This document shows positions 9,891 to 19,078 of a stretch of DNA of 64,000 bases, one piece after another. The DNA is taken from contig NZ_JAJNAL010000006.1 of NCBI RefSeq assembly GCF_022271405.1, positions 100,051 through 164,050 of the forward strand, read 5' to 3'. Source of the DNA: Rhodopseudomonas infernalis. Its GTDB lineage: Bacteria; Pseudomonadota; Alphaproteobacteria; Rhizobiales; Xanthobacteraceae. How positions within the stretch are numbered: position 1 is the stretch's first letter; each line of letters opens with the position of its first letter. Below the pieces are notes generated by a model. That model did not search any database, was not told the origin of the DNA, and saw only the letters and a program-made list of their open reading frames with translations. A program made the translations under genes and the position numbers.

Positions 9891-10358
9891 ATGGCTGACA
9901 ACGACAACATCCTGATCCTCGAAACCACCCAGGGCCCGGTCAAGATCGAGATGCGCCCGGATCTGGCGCCGAACCACGTCGCCCGGATCAAGGAGCTGGT
10001 GCGCGAGGGCTTCTACGACGGCATCGTGTTCCATCGCGTGATCGAAGGCTTCATGGCGCAGACCGGCTGCCCGCAGGGCACCGGCACCGGCGGCTCGGGC
10101 AAGAAACTGAAGGCCGAGTTCAACAAGGAGCCGCACGTCCGCGGTACCACCTCGATGGCCCGCGCCGCCAATCCGGACTCCGGCGACAGCCAGTTCTTCA
10201 TCTGCTTCGACGACGCCCGCTTCCTCGACAATCAGTACACGGTGTGGGGCAAGGTGATCGAAGGCATGGACAACGTCGACAAGATCAAGCGCGGCGAGCC
10301 AGTGCAGAACCCCGACAAGATCGTCAAGGCCTCGATGGCCGCCGACGCGGCGGCGTAA
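9891..10358 (+). CDS. ppiB: Cytoplasmic peptidyl-prolyl cis-trans isomerase (cyclophilin)
   Basis: Cyclophilin of 155 aa without signal peptide. Core motifs are FHRVIEGFMAQTGCPQGTGTGGSG and SGDSQFFICFDD, the bacterial PpiB pattern. A ribosome binding site (GAGAAG) precedes the ATG by 5-6 bases. It is separated from the exported paralogue by 189 bp in which I see no other gene. It probably assists folding of cytoplasmic proteins. The symbol is by family, since several cyclophilins may exist in the genome. Confidence 0.9.
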   Translation: MADNDNILILETTQGPVKIEMRPDLAPNHVARIKELVREGFYDGIVFHRVIEGFMAQTGCPQGTGTGGSGKKLKAEFNKEPHVRGTTSMARAANPDSGDSQFFICFDDARFLDNQYTVWGKVIEGMDNVDKIKRGEPVQNPDKIVKASMAADAAA

Positions 10359-10410
10359 GCTGCTGCTGGCGTTGGCACGCTGTCGCCGCCGCCGTCTCAA
10401 CTAAGAAGGT

Positions 10411-10483
10411 GTCATGCCCGGGCTGGACCCGGGCATCCATCTTTTTGAAGAGGATGGATTGCAGGGTCGAGCCCGGCAATGAC
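10411..10483. repeat. Palindromic dispersed repeat between ppiB and queA
   Basis: An imperfect inverted repeat with arms of about 32 bases: GTCATgCCCGGGCTgGACCC...ATCCATC pairs with GATGGAT...GGGTCgAGCCCGGcaATGAC. The loop is about 8 bases. A related element lies at 61021-61120 in this window. Such elements occur many times in Rhodopseudomonas and Bradyrhizobium intergenic DNA. Transcribed, it would form a long stem just before queA. Confidence 0.75.
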
Positions 10484-10494
10484 GTACTGGGATC

Positions 10495-11577
10495 ATGCGC
10501 ACCGACCTGTTCGACTTCGATCTGCCGACGGACAACATCGCGCTGCGGCCGGTGACCCCGCGCGATGCCGCGCGGATGCTGGTGGTGCGTCCCGGTGCGC
10601 AGCTCGAGGATCGCGTCGTGCGCGATCTGCCGGCGCTGCTGCAGCCGGGCGATCAGCTCGTCGTCAACGACACGCGGGTGATCGCGGCGCAGCTCAGCGG
10701 GCGGCGCATCGGCCGCGCCACCGAGCCCAAGATCGACGCCACCCTGATCAAGCGGCTCGATGGCTCGCGCTGGCAGGCGCTGGTGAAGCCGGCCAAGAAG
10801 CTCAGCGAAGGCGATGTGGTGCGGTTCGGCCATGACGGCCGGGTCTGCCTGCTCGGCCATCTCGACGCCACCGTCGAGGCCAAGGGCGACGCCGGCGAGG
10901 TGACGCTCAGCTTCAGCTTCCACGGTCCCGCGCTGGATCAGGCGATCGCCGAACTCGGCGCGACGCCGCTGCCACCCTACATCGCGTCGAAGCGCGCTCC
11001 GGACGCGCAGGATGCTGCCGATTATCAGACCATGTTTGCCGCCAACGAGGGCGCCGTCGCGGCGCCGACCGCGGGGCTGCACTTCACGCCCGAACTCGAC
11101 GCCGCACTGGCGGCGCAGGGTGTGACGGTGCACCGGGTGACGTTGCATGTCGGGGCAGGGACGTTCCTCCCGGTGAAGGCCGACAACACCGCCGAGCACA
11201 AGATGCACGCCGAGTGGGGGACGATCAGCAAAGCCACCGCCGACGCGCTCAACGCGGCGCGAGCGCAGGGCGGCCGCATCATTGCGGTCGGCACCACCTC
11301 GCTGCGCCTGCTGGAGAGTGCCGCGCGCGCAGACGGCACGATCGCGCCGTTCGCCGACGAAACCTCGATCTTCATCACGCCGGGCTATCGGTTTCGCGCC
11401 GTGGATATCCTGATGACCAACTTCCATCTGCCGCGCTCGACGCTGTTCATGCTGGTATCGGCGTTCTGCGGGCTCGAGACGATGCAGGCGGCCTATCGCC
11501 ACGCCATCGAAACCGGCTATCGCTTCTACTCCTATGGCGATGCCAGCCTGCTATTCCGGGAGCCTGCCTCCGCATGA
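10495..11577 (+). CDS. queA: S-adenosylmethionine:tRNA ribosyltransferase-isomerase
   Basis: QueA of 360 aa, which transfers and isomerises the ribosyl part of SAM onto 7-aminomethyl-7-deazaguanine in tRNA to give epoxyqueuosine. Family motifs include [10 protein letters not shown] at the N-terminus, the [12 protein letters not shown] segment, and the C-terminal [20 protein letters not shown]. The start ATG follows the palindromic repeat directly. The stop overlaps the tgt start (ATGA at 11574), so the queuosine genes are translationally coupled. Confidence 0.96.
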   Translation: MRTDLFDFDLPTDNIALRPVTPRDAARMLVVRPGAQLEDRVVRDLPALLQPGDQLVVNDTRVIAAQLSGRRIGRATEPKIDATLIKRLDGSRWQALVKPAKKLSEGDVVRFGHDGRVCLLGHLDATVEAKGDAGEVTLSFSFHGPALDQAIAELGATPLPPYIASKRAPDAQDAADYQTMFAANEGAVAAPTAGLHFTPELDAALAAQGVTVHRVTLHVGAGTFLPVKADNTAEHKMHAEWGTISKATADALNAARAQGGRIIAVGTTSLRLLESAARADGTIAPFADETSIFITPGYRFRAVDILMTNFHLPRSTLFMLVSAFCGLETMQAAYRHAIETGYRFYSYGDASLLFREPASA

Positions 11578-12719
11578 GCGTGCCGAACCATTTCGAACTT
11601 CTCGGGACTGACGGCACGGCGCGCACCGGCCGGCTGACCACGCCGCATGGTGTGGTGCGCACGCCGGCCTTCATGCCGGTCGGCACCGCCGGCGCGATGA
11701 AGGGCCTGCACTGGCGCGAGGTGCGCGACGCCGGCGCCGATATCGTGCTCGGCAACACCTATCACCTGATGCTTCGCCCCGGCGCGGAGCGGATCGCCGC
11801 GCTCGGCGGCCTGCAGCGCTTCACCACCTGGAACGGGCCGATGCTGACCGACTCGGGCGGCTTCCAGGTGATGTCGCTGGCGCAGCTGCGCAAGGTGTCC
11901 GAGAAGGCGGTGAATTTCCGCTCGCATATCGACGGCGCCGCGATCGAATTGTCGCCGGAGCGCGCCATCGAGGTGCAGCTGCTGCTCGGCAGCGACATCG
12001 CGATGCAGCTCGACGAATGCGTGCGTCTACCCGCGGAGCATGCCGACATCGAACGCGCGATGCAGCTGTCGCTGCGCTGGGCGGAGCGCTGCAAACGCGC
12101 GTTCGAGCGCGCGCCCGACGGCCACATGCTGTTCGGCATCGTCCAGGGCGGCGACGTGCCGGAGCTGCGCCACGCCTCGGCGCGGGGCCTGATCGAGCTC
12201 GGCTTCCACGGCTACGCGATCGGCGGCCTCGCGGTCGGCGAGCCGCAGGAGGTGATGCTGGCGATGATCGAGGAGGCGGCCCCGATCCTGCCGGCCGACC
12301 GGCCCCGCTATTTGATGGGCGTCGGCACGCCCGAGGATATTCTCGAAGCCGTCGCCCGCGGCATCGACATGTTCGACTGCGTGATGCCGACCCGGAACGG
12401 ACGCCACGGCGTCGCCTTCACGAAATTTGGTCCGGTCAATCTGCGCAACGCCCGCCACGCCGACGATCCGCGTCCGCTCGACGAGACCAGCGACTGGCCG
12501 TCGACCCGGAGCTGTTCACGGGCCTATCTGCATCACCTGATCAAGTCGGGCGAGACGCTCGGCGCGATGCTGCTGTCCGAGATCAACATCGCGTACTACC
12601 AGCACATGATGCGCGACATGCGCGGCGCGATCGCGGCCGGCACCTTCGAGGAATTTCGCGCGCAGACGCGGGACGGGTGGGCCCGCGGCGACATCGCACC
12701 CCGGGACAGCACATCCTGA
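11574..12719 (+). CDS. tgt: tRNA-guanine transglycosylase, zinc-site variant
   Basis: TGT of 381 aa, which swaps guanine-34 of GUN-anticodon tRNAs for preQ1. The active-site acid is in [12 protein letters not shown], and the nucleophile Asp is in the [13 protein letters not shown] segment. Start ATG overlaps the queA stop. The unusual point is the zinc site. Where E. coli has C-D-C-Y-T-C-R before SRAYLHHL, this protein has S306-D-W308-P-S-T311-R, so all three cysteines are gone. The following conserved His of the IHNLRYYQ stretch aligns with Ile in EINIAYYQ. A lone Cys314 lies nearby. Codons AGC, TGG and ACC are clear substitutions, with no frameshift. The rest of the fold is intact, so the enzyme may be active without zinc. 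Confidence 0.93.
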   Translation: MSVPNHFELLGTDGTARTGRLTTPHGVVRTPAFMPVGTAGAMKGLHWREVRDAGADIVLGNTYHLMLRPGAERIAALGGLQRFTTWNGPMLTDSGGFQVMSLAQLRKVSEKAVNFRSHIDGAAIELSPERAIEVQLLLGSDIAMQLDECVRLPAEHADIERAMQLSLRWAERCKRAFERAPDGHMLFGIVQGGDVPELRHASARGLIELGFHGYAIGGLAVGEPQEVMLAMIEEAAPILPADRPRYLMGVGTPEDILEAVARGIDMFDCVMPTRNGRHGVAFTKFGPVNLRNARHADDPRPLDETSDWPSTRSCSRAYLHHLIKSGETLGAMLLSEINIAYYQHMMRDMRGAIAAGTFEEFRAQTRDGWARGDIAPRDSTS

Positions 12720-12736
12720 CGCTGCTCGGCGCTACG

Positions 12737-12804
12737 TGCCTCGAAGGATGAGCATCAAGCCTTGGCCGCATCCTTCGAGGCGCGCTACGCGCGCACCTCA
12801 GGAT
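12737..12804. repeat. Inverted repeat after tgt (dispersed-repeat type)
   Basis: A 13-base perfect inverted repeat, GCCTCGAAGGATG at 12738-12750 and CATCCTTCGAGGC at 12769-12781, is followed by a second arc GCGCGCTACGCGCGC and ACCTCAGGATGACGAC. This is the common 'catccttcgaggc...ctcaggatgac' element that I recall from Bradyrhizobium-group genomes. It sits between the convergent tgt and FAD oxidoreductase genes and may end transcription from either side. Confidence 0.65.
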
Positions 12805-12826
12805 GACGACTCAGCATTTTCTTCAA

Positions 12827-14200
12827 CTAAAGTGCGCTGCCGCTTTTCTTCATCTGGTCTGCGATCGAGCGAGGCTCGAGAGCATGAAGCGGAACGTCGC
12901 TGGAGATCGAAAGGGCTGCTGCAACACCGGCGGCGTGCCCGTATTCGAAGCATTGAGCAGTCACGCGCGCGGAGGCCAAAGCTTCATGTTCGGCTGACAG
13001 GCAGCGGCCGGCGACGATGATGTTTTCCCCGACCGCGGGCACCAGCGTTCCGAACGGGACGTCGTAGTAATCGTCCAGCAGCCAATGCAGCTTCGGCTTC
13101 TCGCCGGCGTGCAGCTCGATCGGCCAGGGCGAGCGGCAGATCGAATCCGGCCGCTTCGTCCCCTCGACGACGTCTTCGTTCTTCAAGGTCTCGAGCCCGT
13201 CGATGGATCGCGTCTGCCGAACGCCGCACTCGACGCCGGTGTCGATGACGAAGCTGCGTTCGCAGCCCTCGACGTGAGCCGCCAGGAAGCGGGCGTATTC
13301 GCGAACCTGACGACGCCCGTCGATTTCGGCGACGGTCCAATCCTCCGGGTTGATCACATTGAGCATCGAGCCGTTGCGCGCCGAGAGCCTGGTCGCGTTG
13401 ACGAGCAGTTCACCGGGCTGCGTGGTCGGAAAGATCCAGATCTTCTTTCGAGGAAGATCGTAGTTCCTGCGCCCGGCCGTGGTGAGCGCCTCGACGATGT
13501 CCGGCGGAGAGATCGTGTCCTCGCCCCAATGTGCTACAAACCGTTCGACGTCGACGCCGCCGAGTCGAAAGAACATCGTCGGATTCTGGATGCGGCCCTG
13601 ATCGCCGAAGCGCCATGGGTGACCGGCGCGGGCCACGACCGCCGCATCGCCGGATGCGTCGATCGTGCGCTTCGCGAGGATCACCGAGCGACCTGCATTC
13701 GATTCGATCACCACGCCGAGGTGGCGATCGCCGTCCATGATCACCGCGACCACGACGGTGTGGAACAGGATTCTCACGCCCGACATCATCAGCAGGGAGT
13801 CGGCGGTCTCGCGCCATTTCAAGGGGTCGTGCGTGACGACGAAGGTCTTGCCGTATTTCTGCGGCGCGGTGATGCCGCCGCGCCTGGCGAGCTCGGACCT
13901 GAAGCGCTCGGAAAATCCGAACACGACCTGCTTCGGCTTGCTCTGGTCGCTGGCGAGAAACAGTCCGCAGATCGTGCCTGACAGGCCTGCAACGGCCGCA
14001 CCGCCGCAGAACCCGTAGCGCTCCACTAGGATGGTGGAGCAGTTGGACTCTGCCGAAATGGTCGCTGCAGCCACGCCGGATGCGCCGCCACCAATGACGA
14101 GGACATCGGTCTCCGCAAGACACGGTAACGAACTGGCTTCATCAAGGGATATCCGGTTTCGGATTTCCCAGGCCGGAATGTTGACGCATGTGGAGTCCAT
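12827..14200 (-). CDS. FAD-dependent oxidoreductase
   Basis: Flavoprotein of 457 aa in the FAD_oxidored family (PF12831-like). The N-terminal Rossmann motif is DVLVIGGGASGVAAATISAE, followed by VERYGFCGGAAVAGLSG, which is typical of that family. A second FAD contact is near the C-terminus (VGENIIVAGRCLSAEHEALAS). The start was set at ATG 14200; an extension to 14332 would run into the dehydratase gene. It is the last gene of a minus-strand set made of transporter, dehydratase and this enzyme. It probably oxidises a hydroxy-acid or polyol-derived intermediate, but the substrate is not deducible. Confidence 0.85.
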   Translation of the reverse strand: MDSTCVNIPAWEIRNRISLDEASSLPCLAETDVLVIGGGASGVAAATISAESNCSTILVERYGFCGGAAVAGLSGTICGLFLASDQSKPKQVVFGFSERFRSELARRGGITAPQKYGKTFVVTHDPLKWRETADSLLMMSGVRILFHTVVVAVIMDGDRHLGVVIESNAGRSVILAKRTIDASGDAAVVARAGHPWRFGDQGRIQNPTMFFRLGGVDVERFVAHWGEDTISPPDIVEALTTAGRRNYDLPRKKIWIFPTTQPGELLVNATRLSARNGSMLNVINPEDWTVAEIDGRRQVREYARFLAAHVEGCERSFVIDTGVECGVRQTRSIDGLETLKNEDVVEGTKRPDSICRSPWPIELHAGEKPKLHWLLDDYYDVPFGTLVPAVGENIIVAGRCLSAEHEALASARVTAQCFEYGHAAGVAAALSISSDVPLHALEPRSIADQMKKSGSAL

Positions 14201-14249
14201 CAGAATAACCTCGCGTGTAACTAACGTCCCGGGGGGTGCACGGTCTCGG

Positions 14250-15932
14250 CTATCGGCGCGTGGTCCGATCGCCGAGCACGGCTCCCTTCGAGAGCGGCTG
14301 GACGAGCTGGGCGTATTGCGCGAGCCAGCCATATTCGGCGGGCAGGGTGCGCGGCGTCCATTCGGCCAGTCTGGTGGCGAGTTCGTCGGCGGAAATCATC
14401 AGTTCGATGGTTTCGGCCGCGAGATCGATCGTAATGCGATCGCCATCGGCGATCACCGCGAGAGGGCCGCCCTCGGCAGCCTCCGGCATGATCTGGCCGA
14501 CAGTGATGCCGGAGTTGAGGCCGGACAACTCACCGTCCGTCAGAACCGCGACCCCGCTCGAGAGGCCGGCGCCGACCAGAGCCGCCATGAACGAGCAGGC
14601 GAACACGGTGCCCGGGCCGCCCTTCGGGCCCATGTGCCGCAGGACGATAGCCTGGCCCTTCTGGATCGAGCCGTCGCTGAGGCCTGCGATCGCCTGGTCC
14701 TCGTCTTCGAACACCTTCGCCACGCCCTCGAAGCGGCGGATCGAGCTCGGGACCGCGGAGAGCTTCACCACGGCGCCGTCCGGCGCGAGGTTGCCGCGGA
14801 TGATGATGAGACCCGGCTCCCTCCGGAACGGATTGGACAGCGGCCGGATCACACGTTCGTCGGGTGCAGGAGCTTCATCCAGATTCTCGCCGAGAGTCTT
14901 TCCGGTGACCGTCATCGCCGTGAGATCGAGCTTGCTGGCGAGCTGCTTCATCGCGCCGCGGACGCCGCCGGCGGCTTCCAGCATCTCGATCCGATGGGGA
15001 CCGTTGGGACGAACATGCGTGATCTGGACGGCGCCCTTCGACAGCGCTTCGTATTCCGCAACGACGTCCATCTCGATGCGGCTTTCGATGGCGATCGCCG
15101 TCAAATGCCGCACCGTGTTGACGGAAAGGCCCAGCGCCTGCGCGATTCGGATTCCGTTCTGGATCGACGCCTTGGTCAGGATTTGCCGCGGCCTCAGATC
15201 CTGTTCAATGAGGCGGACGATCGCCTGGCCGACCTGCGACGCGTAGTCGGCCAACCGCTCTCCGCCAGCGCGGATCGGTGAATTGCCGGGGAGGGCCATG
15301 CCCAGTGCCTCGGCGAGGCAGTGCATGGAATTGGCGGTTGCGAGACCGGCGCAAACGCCGGGTCCCTTGATCGCAACGCAGGACATGTCGGTCAGATCCT
15401 GCAAGCTGATCTGGCCCGATTTGTAGGTGCCGACGCTGTTGTAGAGGTCTTCGATATCGACGTCCTTGCCGGCGCAATGGCCGCCGAGCTGATAACCGCA
15501 GGCCAGCACGATCGACGGAATGTTCAAGCGACCCGCGGCCATCAGCTGGCCGGGAGTGGTCTTGTCGCATGAGGCGAGCAGGACCATGCCGTCCAGCTCG
15601 GCGCCTTCGACCTGGACCTCGACGTCGTTCACGAGGAGATCGCGCGACGGCATCAGATAGCGCGCCTTGCGCCCGGCGGAGGTGACGAAGTCCGACGGCG
15701 CGACGGTGCGGATTTCAAACGGAAGCCCGCCTGCGTCGCGGATCGCCTGCTGCACCGTCTTGGAGATCCCGTCGAGATGCTGGTAGCAGACCGACAGACC
15801 GCTGGACGAGTTCACGACCGCGATCTTGGGCTTGTGGAAATCTTCTTCCTTGATGCCCATCGCCAGCCATTGCGCACGCCGCACGGCCCACCGGGTCGAA
15901 CCCGGCTCGAAGTTGCTTCTGAGTTCGTTCAT
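14250..15932 (-). CDS. IlvD/Edd family dehydratase
   Basis: Iron-sulfur dehydratase of 560 aa related to dihydroxy-acid dehydratase and sugar-acid dehydratases. Cluster cysteines are seen in SSSGLSVCYQHL (about residue 49), LASCDKTTPGQ and GPGVCAGLATANSM. The late motif SDGSIQKGQAIVLRHMGPKGGPG and the C-terminal LTDGELSGLNSGITVGQIMPEA are diagnostic. The context is a transporter, an FAD enzyme and a GntR regulator rather than isoleucine/valine genes, so a catabolic sugar-acid or hydroxy-acid substrate is more likely than a role in branched-chain synthesis. The first cysteine position resembles the 2Fe-2S type. Confidence 0.88.
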   Translation of the reverse strand: MNELRSNFEPGSTRWAVRRAQWLAMGIKEEDFHKPKIAVVNSSSGLSVCYQHLDGISKTVQQAIRDAGGLPFEIRTVAPSDFVTSAGRKARYLMPSRDLLVNDVEVQVEGAELDGMVLLASCDKTTPGQLMAAGRLNIPSIVLACGYQLGGHCAGKDVDIEDLYNSVGTYKSGQISLQDLTDMSCVAIKGPGVCAGLATANSMHCLAEALGMALPGNSPIRAGGERLADYASQVGQAIVRLIEQDLRPRQILTKASIQNGIRIAQALGLSVNTVRHLTAIAIESRIEMDVVAEYEALSKGAVQITHVRPNGPHRIEMLEAAGGVRGAMKQLASKLDLTAMTVTGKTLGENLDEAPAPDERVIRPLSNPFRREPGLIIIRGNLAPDGAVVKLSAVPSSIRRFEGVAKVFEDEDQAIAGLSDGSIQKGQAIVLRHMGPKGGPGTVFACSFMAALVGAGLSSGVAVLTDGELSGLNSGITVGQIMPEAAEGGPLAVIADGDRITIDLAAETIELMISADELATRLAEWTPRTLPAEYGWLAQYAQLVQPLSKGAVLGDRTTRR

Positions 15933-15995
15933 CGCGAAATCTCCAAAGATGCGGGAGCAGGAGCGTTCCGGCGCGATGCCGGAACGCGTCCGAAC

Positions 15996-17303
15996 TCATC
16001 CCAGTTTCTTGCTGACCGTTTCCGGCCCGAGCTTCAAACCGATCAGCGTGATGATGCCGAGCAGCCACATGTAGGCAACGATCGGCCACCAATGATGTGC
16101 CCATGCGGCAAGCGCCGTGGCGATGAAGGGGGCGACGCCGCCCGCGAGCAACGAACCGAGCTCCCGGGAGAACGCAAACCCCGAAAGCCGGAATTGCGTG
16201 TCGAACAGTTCGGCATACCAGGAGGCTTGCGGTGCGAGCATCGCCGGATACGCGATGCCGAGGCCGACTCCGAATCCCAGGATGATGGCCGCAGCGCCGC
16301 CGGTGTCGAGCAGAAGGAAGAACGGCACCAGCCACGCCATCGAGAGCAGCGTCCCGGCCAGATAGACCGTCTTGCGGCCCAAGCGGTCGGACAGCACGCC
16401 GAAGAACGGGATGGTGGCGACCTGAATCATCGATGCGATGATGACTGCCCACAGCGCCGTGGAGCGGGGCTGCCCGAGCGTCGTGATCACATAGGAGACG
16501 CAGAACACCGGATAGAGATACGCAAAGCCGTTCTCACCCATCCGCGTCAGAAGGACGATCACGAAGCTGCGCGGGTTGCGCTTGATCGACGAGAACAGAC
16601 CGATCTTCTCAGTCTTGGCCTGCTCGACCGCGCGTTCATAGACCGGCGGCTCTTCGACACCCCGGCGGATGAAGTAACCGACCAGCACACAGACGCCGCC
16701 GAACAGGAAGGGAATGCGCCAGCCCCACTGCAGGAAGTCATCTTCGGGCATCAACGCAATGACGGAAAAGAACACGGCGTTGGCCAGCAAGGTCGCGAGC
16801 GCGAAGCCCATCGGAGCCCACGCGCCGGCGGCGCCGCGCTTACCGTCCTGAGCGTGTTCGACCGAGAGGACCACGGCGCCAGCGTACTCGCCGCCCGCAC
16901 CGAACCCTTGCAGAAGGCGCAAGGCGACGAGGAGCACCGGGGCCCAGATTCCGATTTGCGCGTAGGAGGGCAGGCAGCCCAGCAGGAACGTCGCGGTGCC
17001 CATGATGACGAGCGTCAGCACGAGAACCAGCTTGCGGCCATATCGATCGCCGAGATAGCCGAGGAACAGACCGCCCAAGGGCCGCGCGAGGAAGCCGACC
17101 GCATAGGTCGCGAACACGGCGAGCGTTCCGACATAGGGGTCGCTCGATGGGAAGAAGACCTTGTTCAGGACGATCGCTGCGGCGGTGCCGTAGATGATGA
17201 AGTCGTACCACTCCAGCACGGTGCCGATCAAAGCGGCGAGCGCCGCCCTGCGCGATTTCTGATCTCTGCCAACAGTGTGTTGGCGCTGTAAAACCTCAGC
17301 CAT
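15996..17303 (-). CDS. MFS transporter, metabolite:H+ symporter type
   Basis: Twelve-segment MFS permease of 435 aa. The N-terminal signature GTVLEWYDFIIYGTAAAIVLNKVFFP is characteristic of the metabolite:H+ symporter group (ShiA, ProP, KgtP relatives). The loop 2-3 motif GYLGDRYGRK and the second-half copy GVLSDRLGRK are present. Members take up organic acids such as shikimate, 2-oxoglutarate or citrate. It is the first gene of the minus-strand catabolic set, 63 bp before the dehydratase, and probably imports that pathway's substrate. The promoter region upstream carries the AT-rich repeats. Confidence 0.88.
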   Translation of the reverse strand: MAEVLQRQHTVGRDQKSRRAALAALIGTVLEWYDFIIYGTAAAIVLNKVFFPSSDPYVGTLAVFATYAVGFLARPLGGLFLGYLGDRYGRKLVLVLTLVIMGTATFLLGCLPSYAQIGIWAPVLLVALRLLQGFGAGGEYAGAVVLSVEHAQDGKRGAAGAWAPMGFALATLLANAVFFSVIALMPEDDFLQWGWRIPFLFGGVCVLVGYFIRRGVEEPPVYERAVEQAKTEKIGLFSSIKRNPRSFVIVLLTRMGENGFAYLYPVFCVSYVITTLGQPRSTALWAVIIASMIQVATIPFFGVLSDRLGRKTVYLAGTLLSMAWLVPFFLLLDTGGAAAIILGFGVGLGIAYPAMLAPQASWYAELFDTQFRLSGFAFSRELGSLLAGGVAPFIATALAAWAHHWWPIVAYMWLLGIITLIGLKLGPETVSKKLG

Positions 17304-17728
17304 GGATGTTCCCCCTTCTCGACGGACTTATCGGTTCATCGCTCATTGATATATCAATGATATATGCTGATATATTACAGATATGGCAGTAGAGTCCAGC
17401 GCGTTGAAGCGGTTCGCTTGCGCTTCGCGTGTGGATTGCGGAGCCGGCACTGGGAGCGGCAGGGGGACAATGGCGAGCCAGATAATGAGCCGGGACGGCC
17501 TGCGAACAGTCACGTGCGTTCGCAGCCTCCGCCGTCGGCATTCATGCGCTTGCGGAAGGCAGCCGATGGCGACATCCGTTTCGGCCAAATGTGCGACGCC
17601 CGGATTGATGATTCGCTGACCAGCGGCACCGAATCATTCAGCCTCAGCGGCTCGCGGGCCGACGCCCTGCGGTCTGGCCTCACGCCAAGGCGGAACCAGG
17701 CGACAGTTTCCCACCGGACGGCCCATCG
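17304..17728. other. Divergent regulatory region between the transporter and the GntR regulator
   Basis: About 425 bp between the minus-strand catabolic genes and the plus-strand regulator. The 50 bp nearest the transporter are very AT-rich and hold the operator described separately. The remainder (17400-17728) has ordinary base composition. It is open in several frames, but none gives a recognisable protein, and I see no further repeats. Confidence 0.5.
17346..17376. promoter_or_regulatory. Probable GntR/FCD operator: palindrome plus direct repeats
   Basis: The perfect 12-base palindrome TTGATATATCAA lies at 17346-17357. The octamer TGATATAT occurs at 17347, 17358 and 17368, that is, at 11- and 10-base steps of about one helical turn. 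It is 43-73 bp upstream of the transporter start, where it could cover the promoter. Palindromic half sites of this kind fit FCD-type GntR regulators, and such a gene is divergently encoded next door. Binding by that protein is inferred. Confidence 0.65.
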
Positions 17729-18409
17729 ATGACCGAGCACACGAACAAATCCGAACAGGTCTACGACGTGATCGAACGCATGATCACGTTCCAGGAGCTG
17801 AAGCCCGGCCAGATGGTCAGCGAGGTGACGCTGATGGAGGCGACCGGTTTCGGCCGAACGCCTGTGCGCGAAGCCCTGCAACGTCTCGCATGGGAGCGGA
17901 TGGTCGAGATCCATCCCAGGAAGGGCGCTTTCATCCCGTTGATCTCGGTCGAGGTGCAACTCAAGCTTCTCGAACTGCGCCGGGTCGTCGAGGAATTTGC
18001 GGTGCGAACATGCGTGCATCGCGCCACCTCCGTGCAGAAGCAGATGATGCTCGAACTGGCCCGGGAGTTTGATGAAGTCGCAGAGGCCGACGACGTCGTC
18101 CTGTACGGCGACCTCTTGAAGCGGGTTCACCAGATCACCGTTGCGGCGGCACAGAACGAATATCTGACGTCCAGCATGGCGCCGCTGCAAAGCCTGTCGC
18201 GCCGCTTCTGGTTCGCCAACATTTCGGATCGCCGGAAGGAACTAAGGGCCGCATCCCAAAGACATTCGGCGACCCTGAGGGCCATCAGCGAGGGCGACGA
18301 GGAAGCCGCTGCCGCCGCATCGCTGGCGCTCAATGATTATCTCACGGAGTTTGCCTATCGCACGCTTCGCGGAGCAGATGCCCGGATCGCTCAGAAACAA
18401 CTCCGCTAG
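17729..18409 (+). CDS. GntR family (FCD) transcriptional regulator
   Basis: Regulator of 226 aa with an N-terminal winged helix (about residues 1-72, including GFGRTPVREALQRLAWERMVEI, the GntR recognition region) and a helical C-terminal FCD ligand domain (about 80-215). In the FCD domain, residues such as D..H (LLKRVHQI) and the later H (ASQRHSATL) fit metal-dependent effector binding. It is divergent from the transporter-dehydratase-oxidoreductase set and followed 53 bp later by a cupin gene. It is the natural local repressor, with a pathway acid as probable inducer. Confidence 0.88.
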   Translation: MTEHTNKSEQVYDVIERMITFQELKPGQMVSEVTLMEATGFGRTPVREALQRLAWERMVEIHPRKGAFIPLISVEVQLKLLELRRVVEEFAVRTCVHRATSVQKQMMLELAREFDEVAEADDVVLYGDLLKRVHQITVAAAQNEYLTSSMAPLQSLSRRFWFANISDRRKELRAASQRHSATLRAISEGDEEAAAAASLALNDYLTEFAYRTLRGADARIAQKQLR

Positions 18410-18462
18410 AACAGGGTTTGATGTTGCGTGACGCAACCGCCCACATGGGAAGGACGAGGTGC

Positions 18463-18780
18463 ATGGACGCGCGAGACTTCGAGATGCAGCTGAAGGCGGA
18501 CGGCTTCGACGAAATCGAGTATCAGAAGCTCGACCCGCGTCCCGGTAAGGGGCGGCATCGCCATCACTTCGAAATCCGCGGGCTTGTCCTCTCGGGCGTG
18601 TTCGTCGTGCGGCAGGCCGGCGAGCCCGTCGTCTATCGTTCGGGACAGGTCTTCGCCGTGGCCGACGGCGAACTGCACGACGAGTGGATCGAAGCCGAGG
18701 GCGCCCACGTTCTCGTGGGCCGGAAGTTCGCAAAACCCGAGTCCATGCGGACGCAAGAGCAGGTGCCGACGCAACAGTAG
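18463..18780 (+). CDS. Small cupin-domain protein
   Basis: Single-domain cupin of about 105 aa. Metal-ligand pattern: GRHRHHFEIRGLVLSG gives the first cupin motif, and YRSGQVFAVADGELHDEW gives the second with its late His. Start ATG 18463 is preceded by GAAGGACGAGG; an in-frame start at 18421 is possible but less well spaced. It follows the GntR gene in the same direction, so it is probably co-expressed. Small cupins of this size are often sugar-acid isomerases, lyases or sensors; I cannot choose among these. Confidence 0.75.
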   Translation: MDARDFEMQLKADGFDEIEYQKLDPRPGKGRHRHHFEIRGLVLSGVFVVRQAGEPVVYRSGQVFAVADGELHDEWIEAEGAHVLVGRKFAKPESMRTQEQVPTQQ

Positions 18781-19078
18781 GTGCAATTGGGCAGGCGCGG
18801 AAACGGGCTGCGTCGCGTCAACGGTCCGACCATTAGAAATCGGATCGTCAGCAACATCCGAAATATCAAGCAGTCGTGGTGCCGATCCGGCCGTCATGGT
18901 CTCGCGCGACACGCGTGGGGAGGGTGCGGATAACGATCCGGCGCCCTGATTCAAAAGCCGGCCATGTTGATCTGGCTATTTTGCCCATATTGTTTAAGCA
19001 TCCGATTCCGCTGGTCATCGGACACGTTGCAAGATGGTCAAACAGGACACCCAGATGGCCGGCTTTGTCGGCTTCCCA

